Made by a program: the position numbers and the translations under genes
The notes under the pieces: model-generated
The model's database searches: none
What the model saw: only the letters and a program-made list of their open reading frames with translations
What the model was told of the DNA's origin: nothing
In this document: positions 1 to 6,299 of the stretch, in pieces
Layout: every line of letters starts with the position of its first letter
How positions within the stretch are numbered: position 1 is the stretch's first letter
Assembly: GCA_003225595.1 (NCBI GenBank)
Contig: QIAR01000237.1
Location: 1 to 10,656, forward strand
Reading direction: 5' to 3'
Length of the DNA stretch: 10,656 nucleotides
Source: Acidobacteriota bacterium
Lineage (GTDB): Bacteria > Acidobacteriota > Terriglobia > Terriglobales > Acidobacteriaceae

Positions 1-845
1 CCGCTGAAGACATGCGCGTGGGCAAGTTCTCGGGCGCAGTCGGCACATTTGCCCATCTCACCCCGGAGCTGGAAGAGAAAGTCTGCGCGCGGTTGGGACT
101 GAAAGCCGCAGCGGTTTCCTCCCAGGTCATCCAGCGCGACCGCCATGCGCACTACCTGGCAACACTCGCGGTGATCGCTTGCACTCTCGACAAGATCGCC
201 ACCGAGATCCGCCACTTGCAGCGCACCGAAGTCCGCGAAGCGGAAGAATTCTTCAGCGACAAACAGAAAGGCTCCTCCGCCATGCCACACAAACGCAATC
301 CAGTGACCTGTGAGCAGTTCAGCGGACTGGCACGTGTGGTGCGGTCCAATGCACAGGCGGGTTTCGAGAACGTCGCTCTATGGCATGAGCGTGACATCTC
401 GCATTCTTCGGTGGAACGGATTATTCTGCCGGATTCCACGACCCTCGTGGATTACTTGCTTAGCAAGACTGCGAATCTGATCGATACCTTGTTCGTCTAT
501 CCCGAGCGGATGATGGCTAATCTCGACAGCACACGTGGTCTGGTTTTCAGTGGACAACTGCTGCTGGATTTGGTGGAACACGGGGTTTCGCGCGAAGACG
601 CTTACCGCATGGTCCAGCATCACGCGATGCGCGCTTGGAAGGAAGGCCGCGACTTCCGGCAGTTGGTGATGAACGATAAGGAGATCACCAACCGTGTACC
701 GCGCCAGCAGATCGAGCATGCATTTGATCTGAAGCGGCAGTTGCGTAACATCGACAAGATCTTCACGCGTGTATTCGGCGCTAGAGGGCCTAGATCAGCG
801 AAGCAGCGGAAGCCTAGGAAGCGCGCCCGTGCACGGACTATGTAG
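1..845 (+). CDS. purB: Adenylosuccinate lyase, C-terminal part (5' end outside window)
   Basis: PurB cleaves SAICAR to AICAR and adenylosuccinate to AMP, releasing fumarate each time; it is a cytosolic homotetramer of the fumarase/aspartase superfamily. The reading frame (codons from base 3) is already open at the window edge, so the ATG at 12 is internal and the N-terminal third (family length about 430-450 residues) is missing. Counting that Met as 1, the superfamily signature GSSAMPHKRNP is at 87-97 and carries the mobile-loop catalytic serine. GKFSGAVGT at 4-12 and WHERDISHSSVER at 124-136 are further PurB-typical blocks. The helical C-terminal domain ends near residue 257. The last 20 or so residues (GPRSAKQRKPRKRARARTM) are an unusually basic tail, and the TAG stop falls within a palindromic repeat. 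The next gene downstream is also adenosine-related. Family assignment is near certain. Confidence 0.96.
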   Translation, partial: AEDMRVGKFSGAVGTFAHLTPELEEKVCARLGLKAAAVSSQVIQRDRHAHYLATLAVIACTLDKIATEIRHLQRTEVREAEEFFSDKQKGSSAMPHKRNPVTCEQFSGLARVVRSNAQAGFENVALWHERDISHSSVERIILPDSTTLVDYLLSKTANLIDTLFVYPERMMANLDSTRGLVFSGQLLLDLVEHGVSREDAYRMVQHHAMRAWKEGRDFRQLVMNDKEITNRVPRQQIEHAFDLKRQLRNIDKIFTRVFGARGPRSAKQRKPRKRARARTM

Positions 846-889
846 GGACAGACGCCCTCGTCTGTCCGGCCGAGCAAAGCTCGGCTACA
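841..889. repeat. Branched palindromic element (two perfect hairpins inside short outer arms)
   Basis: Two perfect adjacent hairpins: GGACAGACG (846-854) with CGTCTGTCC (859-867), loop CCCT; and GCCGAGC (869-875) with GCTCGGC (879-885), loop AAA. Short outer arms TGTA (841-844) and TACA (886-889) close the pair into a three-way junction. An imperfect hairpin follows (CAGGG 896-900 and AAGCG 903-907 with CGCTT 921-925 and CCCTG 928-932). There is no T-run, so it is not a standard intrinsic terminator. It overlaps the purB stop codon. The shape fits a dispersed REP-like or small non-autonomous repeat, but copy number cannot be judged from one window. Confidence 0.6.
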
Positions 890-985
890 AACTGGCAGGG
901 CGAAGCGTTTCGCATCACCTCGCTTTACCCTGGCCCTCCACCACTCGCCCGCGTTTATCATGTGCACGCCGCCTCGGAGGCCCCC

Positions 986-1471
986 ATGCTCGAATTCGAA
1001 TCCGTCCGCATGCAGTTCCCCGCCGATGCCAACCTCATCCTCGGCCAATCGCATTTCATCAAGACTGTCGAAGACCTTTACGAAGCCGTGGTGGGCACGG
1101 TTCCGCAAGCCAAGTTCGGGCTTGCCTTCAACGAGAGTTCTGGGCCTTGCCTGATCCGCGCGGAAGGAAACGATGACGAACTGCGTAACGCCGCCATCCG
1201 CAACGCGCAAGCGCTGGGAGCCGGACACGTGTTCGTACTGATCCTCCGCGACGCTTATCCAATCAACCTGTTGAACGTCGTGCAGAATATTCCGGAGGTC
1301 TGCTCTATTTTTTGCGCCACTGCAAATCCCGTCGAGGTCGTTGTCGCCAAGAGCGATCAGGGACGCGGCGTCATGGGTGTAATCGATGGCGGCGCGCCCA
1401 AGGGAGTGGAAACTCCTGCCGACGTCACCGCACGCAAAGAGTTTTTACGCAAGATTGGATACAAGCGATAG
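986..1471 (+). CDS. Adenosine-specific kinase family protein (DUF355/Adenosine_kin)
   Basis: A 161-residue protein that I recognise as the small Adenosine_kin family (PF04008), known mainly from archaea and scattered bacteria. Members are annotated as adenosine-specific kinases, largely from structural work, so the physiological reaction (adenosine to AMP) should be treated as provisional. Family-like blocks are the central GLAFNESSGPCLIRAEGND, the GAGHVFVLILRDAYPINLLN segment and the C-terminal RGVMGVIDGGAPKGVE with ARKEFLRKIGYKR. I chose the ATG at 986 because GGAGG at 976-980 precedes it by five bases and family members begin with a short MLEFESV-like strand; an upstream in-frame start at 962 lacks a ribosome site. 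The protein is soluble, with no signal peptide. It lies 140 bases after purB, whose product is AMP, so a purine-nucleotide role for both is plausible but inferred only from adjacency. Confidence 0.88.
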   Translation: MLEFESVRMQFPADANLILGQSHFIKTVEDLYEAVVGTVPQAKFGLAFNESSGPCLIRAEGNDDELRNAAIRNAQALGAGHVFVLILRDAYPINLLNVVQNIPEVCSIFCATANPVEVVVAKSDQGRGVMGVIDGGAPKGVETPADVTARKEFLRKIGYKR

Positions 1472-1665
1472 CAGCGTTCGTCGAATTACAAACTCTGGCT
1501 GCGGTTAAGCGCGCTGGACCCTTTCCTTCTTCTGCAGCGAGGGGATCAGCGGCCGCCGGGCGATTTCCTCCAGTCCGCTGTAAGTCCTTATCATACCCAG
1601 GCTTACGATCCACGTCGCGTGAACCGCAACCCTTGCATCTTGCGCCCCGCTAGCGGCATCCAATA

Positions 1666-1683
1666 ATTAACTAACTAGTTAAT
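1666..1683. promoter_or_regulatory. Inverted repeat upstream of the BON gene, candidate operator
   Basis: ATTAACT (1666-1672) and AGTTAAT (1677-1683) form a perfect 7-base inverted repeat around AACT. Nested in it is the 10-base palindrome TAACTAGTTA (1672-1681). It lies 22 bases before the BON gene start, in an AT-rich patch of an otherwise GC-rich gap (1472-1705), where a repressor or activator could act. The same gap has a second perfect palindrome, CCGCTAGCGG (1647-1656). I could not place a convincing -35/-10 pair here. Confidence 0.35.
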
Positions 1684-1705
1684 CAATGAGGATAGTCAAT
1701 CGAGT

Positions 1706-2479
1706 ATGAAGAACCCATTGGGAATTATCGCTTCGTTTCTGTCGGTGGCTGTACTGAGTGTCGGCCTCATGGCGCAACCCGCCGGTGCGGCCCGGTACGA
1801 CAGCGCCATCCAGCAAAAGGTGACGCAAGAACTGCAGGATAAAAAAGAATTTCGCGGCGTGCAGTCTAGCGTGGAGGACGGCATCGTGACCCTGAGCGGC
1901 ACCGTCGACCTCTATCAGCAAAAGCTCGACGCAGCCAAGAAGGTTCGCAAAACAAAAGACGTGCAGGGCGTACGCAACCTCATCGAGGTCGCCGGCCCGA
2001 GCATCGCCGACCAGCAGCTAGAGCAGAAGCTGGCGGACAAGCTCTACTACGAACGCGTGGGCTACTACGACAACGCATTCAATTACTTCACCCTCACGGT
2101 GAAAGATGGAGTTGTGACCGTCGGCGGTGAAACTTACAACGATGTGGGACGCGACACGGCGCTGGGGGAAATTCAGCGCACGCCTGGAGTGAAGGACGTC
2201 GTGAACCACATCAAGGTATCGCCGACTTCGCTGTTCGATGACGAGCTCCGTGTCCGTGCGGCACAGGCGATTTACCGCGATTCCGCACTGGGCAAGTACG
2301 CGATAGATCCGGCGCGGCCCATCCGCATCATCGTGCATAACGGCAACATTAGCTTGTACGGCACAGTGGATAGCGCTATGGACAAGCAGATCGCCGGCAT
2401 GCGGGTTAGCTCAGTACCCGGCGCGTTCAGCGTGAAAAACAACCTGGTCATAGAAGGTCAGTCGAATACTGGCATGTAA
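1706..2479 (+). CDS. Secreted protein with three BON domains
   Basis: A 257-residue exported protein. Residues 1-29 are a signal peptide: short basic start (MKN), a hydrophobic core IIASFLSVAVLSVGLMA, and an AGAA-type cleavage region just before RYDSAIQ. The mature part holds three BON-like units (about 31-97, 101-175 and 177-252), each with the alpha-beta pattern ending in V(E/K)DGxVTLxGxV and a hydrophobic strand (GVRNLIEV, GVKDVVNHIKV, FSVKNNLVIEG). BON domains occur in periplasmic or outer-membrane proteins such as OsmY and some secretins and channels, and are thought to bind membranes or lipid; a role in envelope stress is an inference. The ATG at 1706 has GAGGA at 1688-1692, a rather long 13-base gap. 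A seven-codon mini-ORF (1686-1709) ends across the start codon in an ATGA overlap. The gene is transcribed alone and is followed by a strong terminator. Confidence 0.88.
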   Translation: MKNPLGIIASFLSVAVLSVGLMAQPAGAARYDSAIQQKVTQELQDKKEFRGVQSSVEDGIVTLSGTVDLYQQKLDAAKKVRKTKDVQGVRNLIEVAGPSIADQQLEQKLADKLYYERVGYYDNAFNYFTLTVKDGVVTVGGETYNDVGRDTALGEIQRTPGVKDVVNHIKVSPTSLFDDELRVRAAQAIYRDSALGKYAIDPARPIRIIVHNGNISLYGTVDSAMDKQIAGMRVSSVPGAFSVKNNLVIEGQSNTGM

Positions 2480-2513
2480 CTGTACATGTAACTGTAAGTA
2501 CTCTCTTCCCTCG

Positions 2514-2542
2514 AGGCACGGCGCAAGCCGTGCCTATTTTTT
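2514..2542 (+). terminator. Intrinsic terminator after the BON gene
   Basis: A perfect 9-base-pair stem, AGGCACGGC (2514-2522) with GCCGTGCCT (2527-2535), closed by a GCAA tetraloop and followed by ATTTTTT (2536-2542). It starts 34 bases after the BON stop codon. On the minus strand no T-run follows the stem, so it should act only on rightward transcription, insulating it from the convergent kinase gene. Confidence 0.9.
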
Positions 2543-2616
2543 ACCCGCACGTTCGGGCAAGGGTTTCGCTTTGAAGTGCAGCCCACGCTTAACAGGCTAC
2601 TCGCTCGGAAGCGGCC

Positions 2617-2754
2617 TCAGCGGGCTTCTATCAAATATGCAGTTTTTCCAGCTACTCGCTTCGCGTACTCCGCCTTGGCTTGCTTCAGGATGGGGATGTC
2701 GGGATCAGAGTGTTTCGACAGCCGATAAAACTTCGGTGGGCGGTTCGGGCTCCG
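2617..2754 (-). pseudogene. In-frame protein-like extension after the kinase stop codon
   Basis: Reading on past the kinase TAG (2755-2757) in the same frame gives 45 sense codons up to a TGA at 2617-2619. The middle reads SDPDIPILKQAKAEYAKR, which resembles the closing motif of many bacterial TPR and TPR-kinase proteins (roughly W-K-x-A-D-P-D-I-P-I-L-x-x-A-K-x-E-Y-A-K-L). It has no start codon or ribosome site of its own. It may be the lost C-terminus of this kinase, the remnant of a deleted paralogue, or sequence reached by rare readthrough. The kinase itself already ends with a natural-looking DPRFAELVRKVGLPK, which favours a remnant. Confidence 0.45.
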
Positions 2755-5166
2755 CTACTTTGGCAGCCCCACTTTGCGCACCAGCTCGGCGAAGCGTGGA
2801 TCAGAACGCAGGGAATCGAGCAGGAAGTCAGTCTTCAAAGCGAGCAGACCTGGATCGCGTTCCTGATAGGCGATATTGAGCCATCTGAAGGCCTCATCTT
2901 TGTCCCCCAAGTCGGCATATAGGGTAGCAATGTCGTAGGCGGATGAATAGCGGGTCTTGCGCTGCGCCTTGCGGGTTTCGATGCCCTTAATTAGAGCGCC
3001 CTTCCAGCCCCCTGAACGAAAGCCTTCCGCCATAGCAGAAACGTAATCGGAGGCGTTCCTGTCGCCGGAGAGCTGCCCGTAGGCCCTGAGTTCTTCAATT
3101 ACCTGCGGGTACATGCGTTTGCCCCAATAAGCAGAGGCCAAGCAAAAGTGCGCTCGCCCGAATGTAGGGTTCTCCTTCGCCGACTTTTTGCACGTCTCAA
3201 TGGCCTGGTCGTACTGTCGTATGAGGGCGTGAATATATCCCACCTGCGTGCTGACGATCGGCGACAAGGGATCGAGCTGGTGAGCGCGATTGACTTCAGT
3301 GATGGCCTCGTGCTCCCTGCCACCAATCCAGGCGATATCCTCTGCGTACCATTGGTGCGCCGTGGCATCGTTGGGATCGAGTTCGAAGGCCCTCTTGTAT
3401 TCGGCCTCTCCCCCAGCAAAATCCCAGTCGTACTCCATCTCATTGGTGCCCAGAACGGCATGGGGATGAGCCAATGACGCGTCCAACTCCAGCGCTCTGC
3501 GAGCGGCGGCATTCGACCTCGGATAGGCCTCGCTGGGATTGCCACCATAGGTAGGCAACACTCCATAGGCATCGGCCAGGCCCGAGTATGCCAGAGCGTA
3601 GCCGGGATCTTTGGCGATGGCTTGATTGAAATAGGAGATCGCGGTGTTGATGTCCGAAGCCGTTCGCTTGTTCCAATAGTAACGGCCCTTCAGATACAGC
3701 TCATACGCCTCTGGATTCTGGGTGCTTTGCTTCGTGACTTGCTGCTTCTCCGTGCCGCTCAGTTTTGACCGCAGTTTCTCTGCGATATCGCCTGCAATCT
3801 GCTGTTGTAACGAGATAATATCGGCACTCTTGCGGCTGTACTGCTCGCCCCAAAGTTGAGTGTTGTCGCCGACGTCGGTGAGTTCGGCGCTAACTTGGAT
3901 CGTGTCTCCGCGCTGGGTCACCCGTCCGGTGAGCAACGCGCCTACAGCCAGCTCGCTGCCCACCTTCTGCACGTCAATATCTTTTCCCTTGTAGCGGAAT
4001 ATGGAAATTCGAGACTTCACCTTGAGCTGTGGCACATGCGCCAGGCTGTCAATGAGCGACTCGGTAAGCCCATCGCTCAAATAATCCGTATCCGAGGAGC
4101 CGCCGACATTCGCGAAGGGCAGCACGGCAATGGAGTCGATGGTTGGCGATGGCGGCTTCATCAAGTAGCGGGTGACAACTCCGATCACAGCTAGTAAGGC
4201 GACCACGCCAGCAGTTGCAATCCAGAGCTTGCTGCGCCGCGAACTCTTCTCGGGCGAGACTGAGGCTGAATGGGCGGCGCTTCTGCCCGACTCCGTGTCG
4301 CGTTTGAGCCTTTGCAAGTCGGTGCGCATCTCGGAAGCGTGCTGATAGCGAAGATTGCGGTCTTTCTCCAGCGCCTTGTTGATGATCCGCTCGAGTTCGA
4401 CTGGGAGGTCGGGATTCAAGCGCACCGCAGGAACGGGATCTCGGTCAAGAATGGCGTTGAAAATGACTCCCGAACTTTCCCCACGGAACGGCAACGTTCC
4501 AGTCGCCATCTCGTAGAGAACGGCACCGAAGGAAAACAAATCACTGCGGGAATCCAACTCCTTGGCACGCACCTGCTCCGGTGACATGTAGGCCACCGTG
4601 CCCAAAGCCGCCCCCGGACTCGTCAGGTGGTCGGCACTCGATCCAGCGGTTGCTTGCGACATTCCGGTCGCCGTGCCTATTACCGTGCTTCCTACGGGAC
4701 TAACTTTCGCCAAGCCGAAGTCCAGAACCTTGGCGTGGCCGCGCTTCGTCACGAAGACATTGGCGGGCTTGACGTCGCGGTGAACAATCCCTTCGTTGTG
4801 CGCAGCATCAAGCGCATCGGCGATCTCAATAGCTACTCCCAGCAGGAGTTCCGTTTCAAGCGGACGGCCTGAGATGTAATGCTTCAGAGTCACTCCGTCG
4901 AGAAACTCCATGGCGATGAAGCGCTTGTCCTCATGCTCGCCGATCTCGTATATCGTGCAAATATTCGGATGGTTCAGTGCCGAAGCAGCGCGAGCTTCTC
5001 GGCGAAAACGCTCCAACGCCTGCGGGTCTTGGGCTAGGTCTTCAGGCAGGAATTTCAGGGCAACGAAGCGCCCCAGCTCGGTGTCCTCGGCCTTATAGAC
5101 GACGCCCATGCCGCCGCCACCCAGCTTTTCAACGACGCGATAATGCGAGATGGTCTGCCCGATCAC
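2755..5166 (-). CDS. PknB-type Ser/Thr protein kinase with TolB-like and TPR domains
   Basis: An 803-residue membrane kinase of a type abundant in Acidobacteriota. Kinase domain about 9-290: glycine loop GGGGMG (16-21), Lys38 in VALK, catalytic HRDVKPAN (129-136), DFG (149-151), activation-segment end GTVAYMSPEQ (189-198) and Asp209. The ATP, Mg and catalytic residues are all present, so it should be active. A basic RRSK (310-313) leads into one membrane helix (about 314-333), which should place the kinase inside and the rest outside. Residues about 343-470 match the TolB-N/FlgO-like domain (SIAVLPFANVGG...YLSDGLTESLIDSL...LLTGRVTQRGD). About 485-790 are TPR-type helices (YLKGRYYWNKRT, AYSGLADAYG, ALELDASLAHPHAVLG, AFELDPNDATAHQWYA, LDPLSPIVSTQVGYIHA, ADLGDKDEAFRWLNIAY). 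The start is GTG at 5166: an in-frame stop lies just upstream and MIGQTISHYRVVEKLG is the usual family start. Substrates are unknown. An in-frame protein-like extension follows the stop. Confidence 0.95.
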   Translation of the reverse strand: MIGQTISHYRVVEKLGGGGMGVVYKAEDTELGRFVALKFLPEDLAQDPQALERFRREARAASALNHPNICTIYEIGEHEDKRFIAMEFLDGVTLKHYISGRPLETELLLGVAIEIADALDAAHNEGIVHRDVKPANVFVTKRGHAKVLDFGLAKVSPVGSTVIGTATGMSQATAGSSADHLTSPGAALGTVAYMSPEQVRAKELDSRSDLFSFGAVLYEMATGTLPFRGESSGVIFNAILDRDPVPAVRLNPDLPVELERIINKALEKDRNLRYQHASEMRTDLQRLKRDTESGRSAAHSASVSPEKSSRRSKLWIATAGVVALLAVIGVVTRYLMKPPSPTIDSIAVLPFANVGGSSDTDYLSDGLTESLIDSLAHVPQLKVKSRISIFRYKGKDIDVQKVGSELAVGALLTGRVTQRGDTIQVSAELTDVGDNTQLWGEQYSRKSADIISLQQQIAGDIAEKLRSKLSGTEKQQVTKQSTQNPEAYELYLKGRYYWNKRTASDINTAISYFNQAIAKDPGYALAYSGLADAYGVLPTYGGNPSEAYPRSNAAARRALELDASLAHPHAVLGTNEMEYDWDFAGGEAEYKRAFELDPNDATAHQWYAEDIAWIGGREHEAITEVNRAHQLDPLSPIVSTQVGYIHALIRQYDQAIETCKKSAKENPTFGRAHFCLASAYWGKRMYPQVIEELRAYGQLSGDRNASDYVSAMAEGFRSGGWKGALIKGIETRKAQRKTRYSSAYDIATLYADLGDKDEAFRWLNIAYQERDPGLLALKTDFLLDSLRSDPRFAELVRKVGLPK

Positions 5167-5175
5167 TGGAGCAGA

Positions 5176-5204
5176 ATCCTACGTCCGTGAAACGGGCAAG
5201 TCAA
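5176..5204 (-). promoter_or_regulatory. Candidate sigma70-type promoter of the kinase gene
   Basis: On the minus strand TTGACT (5204-5199) and TAGGAT (5181-5176) are separated by exactly 17 bases: five of six and four of six matches to the sigma70 boxes. Only nine bases lie between the -10 box and the GTG start, so transcription should begin about three bases before the start codon. The best Shine-Dalgarno-like string (AGGA) sits inside the -10 box and would not be transcribed, pointing to a nearly leaderless mRNA. Confidence 0.5.
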
Positions 5205-5378
5205 TGAAAGCCGTGGAGTTGGCGGTATCTCAGAAGGGGTTGTTCCACACTGATGCGTGACACTCGTTTCTAGCGAGCGTAACGCGCTTCTATTTTATGG
5301 CGAATCACCCTAAACCTTCCGCCAAGAATGCAGACCGTGAGTTCGGCAAGTTCACTTCCGCCGCTGGGGTAAACCGAA

Positions 5379-6125
5379 TTACAGCCGATTGATCAGCGAC
5401 GCCACGTATCCCGCCCCGAAGCCGTTATCGATATTCACGACACTCACGTTCGACGCACACGAATTCATCATTCCCAATAGTGCCGCCAACCCGTCGAATG
5501 CAGCGCCGTATCCAACGCTGGTCGGAACTGCAATCACTGGAACCCCGACCAGCCCACCAATCACGCTGGGCAGCGCGCCTTCCATTCCAGCACAGACGAT
5601 CACTACCCGTGCTTTGATTAGTGAATTACGATGTGCAAACAAGCGATGAATGCCCGCGACCCCGACGTCGTAAAGATGTTCAACCTCGTTGCCCATGACC
5701 TCCGCCGTGACCGCAGCTTCTTCCGCCACTGGAATGTCGCTGGTTCCAGCTGACACCACCGCGATTGTTCCTTTTCCATATTTCTCGTTGTCTCGGCGCA
5801 GCACAATCGCCCGCGCCCGCTCCCGGTACTCGGCCTTGGGCACCTTCTTCTTGACGGCGGCGAACTGCGCTGCGGTAGCACGTGTAGCCAAAACGTTACC
5901 GCCATGCTTGGCCAGTCGCGTGAAGATTTGCGCGACTTGAAGCGGCGTCTTTGCCTGACCAAAGATCACTTCCGGCATGCCCACCCGCAGCAAACGATGG
6001 TGATCGACTTTGGCAAATTCCAAATCTTCAAACGGCAGATAACGGAGGCGCTCCACCGCCTCGTCGGGCGAAAGCTTGCCCTTGCGAACCTCTTCGAACA
6101 GTTTGCGGATGGAGTCTGCGTGCAT
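5379..6125 (-). CDS. larB: LarB, pyridinium-3,5-biscarboxylic acid mononucleotide synthase
   Basis: LarB makes the first committed step to the nickel-pincer nucleotide cofactor of lactate racemase and related epimerases: it carboxylates nicotinic acid adenine dinucleotide at C5 of the pyridine and hydrolyses the phosphoanhydride. The 248-residue length fits the family. The N-terminal part starts with the family-like SIRKLFEEVRKGKLSPDEAVERL; the C-terminal half is a PurE-like domain with VSAGTSDIPVAEEA (124-137), CAGMEGALPSVIGGLVGVPVIAVPTSVGYG in two blocks (178-207) and NSCASNVSVVNIDNGFGAG (221-239), where Cys223 corresponds to the cysteine reported to form the covalent intermediate in characterised LarB. 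I prefer ATG at 6125, with AGGTGG five bases upstream, over a TTG at 6164 that adds 13 atypical residues. LarC, LarE and a LarA homologue are absent from the window, so the cofactor user must be elsewhere. Confidence 0.95.
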   Translation of the reverse strand: MHADSIRKLFEEVRKGKLSPDEAVERLRYLPFEDLEFAKVDHHRLLRVGMPEVIFGQAKTPLQVAQIFTRLAKHGGNVLATRATAAQFAAVKKKVPKAEYRERARAIVLRRDNEKYGKGTIAVVSAGTSDIPVAEEAAVTAEVMGNEVEHLYDVGVAGIHRLFAHRNSLIKARVVIVCAGMEGALPSVIGGLVGVPVIAVPTSVGYGAAFDGLAALLGMMNSCASNVSVVNIDNGFGAGYVASLINRL

Positions 6126-6227
6126 GTGGTCCACCTGGCGTTTGCTGATTAAGAACCCCGCCAAGCGGTTTCTAGATTAGCACTGAGGGTGTATTTGCAG
6201 CGTCTGTGTAGATTGTCTGGGCTCGAG

Positions 6228-6243
6228 TGATGTGCTCACATCA
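6228..6243. promoter_or_regulatory. Perfect inverted repeat between larB and the ChaN-like gene
   Basis: TGATGTG (6228-6234), CT, CACATCA (6237-6243): seven perfect base pairs with a two-base centre, about 100 bases upstream of larB and 57 bases after the ChaN-like stop. A second perfect repeat, CAATG-GT-CATTG (6283-6294), lies directly after that stop. Neither is followed by a T-run on the minus strand, so a dimeric-regulator site for larB is likelier than a terminator. The regulator is unknown. Confidence 0.35.
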
Positions 6244-6299
6244 GAGAAGGATAGCGGCTACGCCAACAAGATTGGAGGCACTCAATGGTCATTGCTTCG

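Noticed and set aside
827..836. Palindrome CCGTGCACGG at the purB end
   Set aside because: A ten-base palindrome inside coding sequence is not unusual at this GC content.
620..1228. Long minus-strand frame (202 codons) across the purB end and the kinase-family gene
   Set aside because: It runs antisense to two well-supported genes and reads through the palindromic repeat. Its sequence resembles no family.
2595..2608. GGCTACTCGCTCGG, nearly repeated at 9123-9136 and partly at 2651-2660
   Set aside because: The matches are too short (13 of 14 bases at best) to call a dispersed repeat, and there is no shared flank.
3099..3572. 157-codon frame on the same strand as the kinase, another phase
   Set aside because: A shadow of the TPR region, rich in Arg/Pro as expected for an out-of-phase reading.
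5260..5280. Imperfect hairpin ACACTCG/CGAGCGT as a larB terminator
   Set aside because: The stem has a mismatch and no T-run follows on the minus strand.
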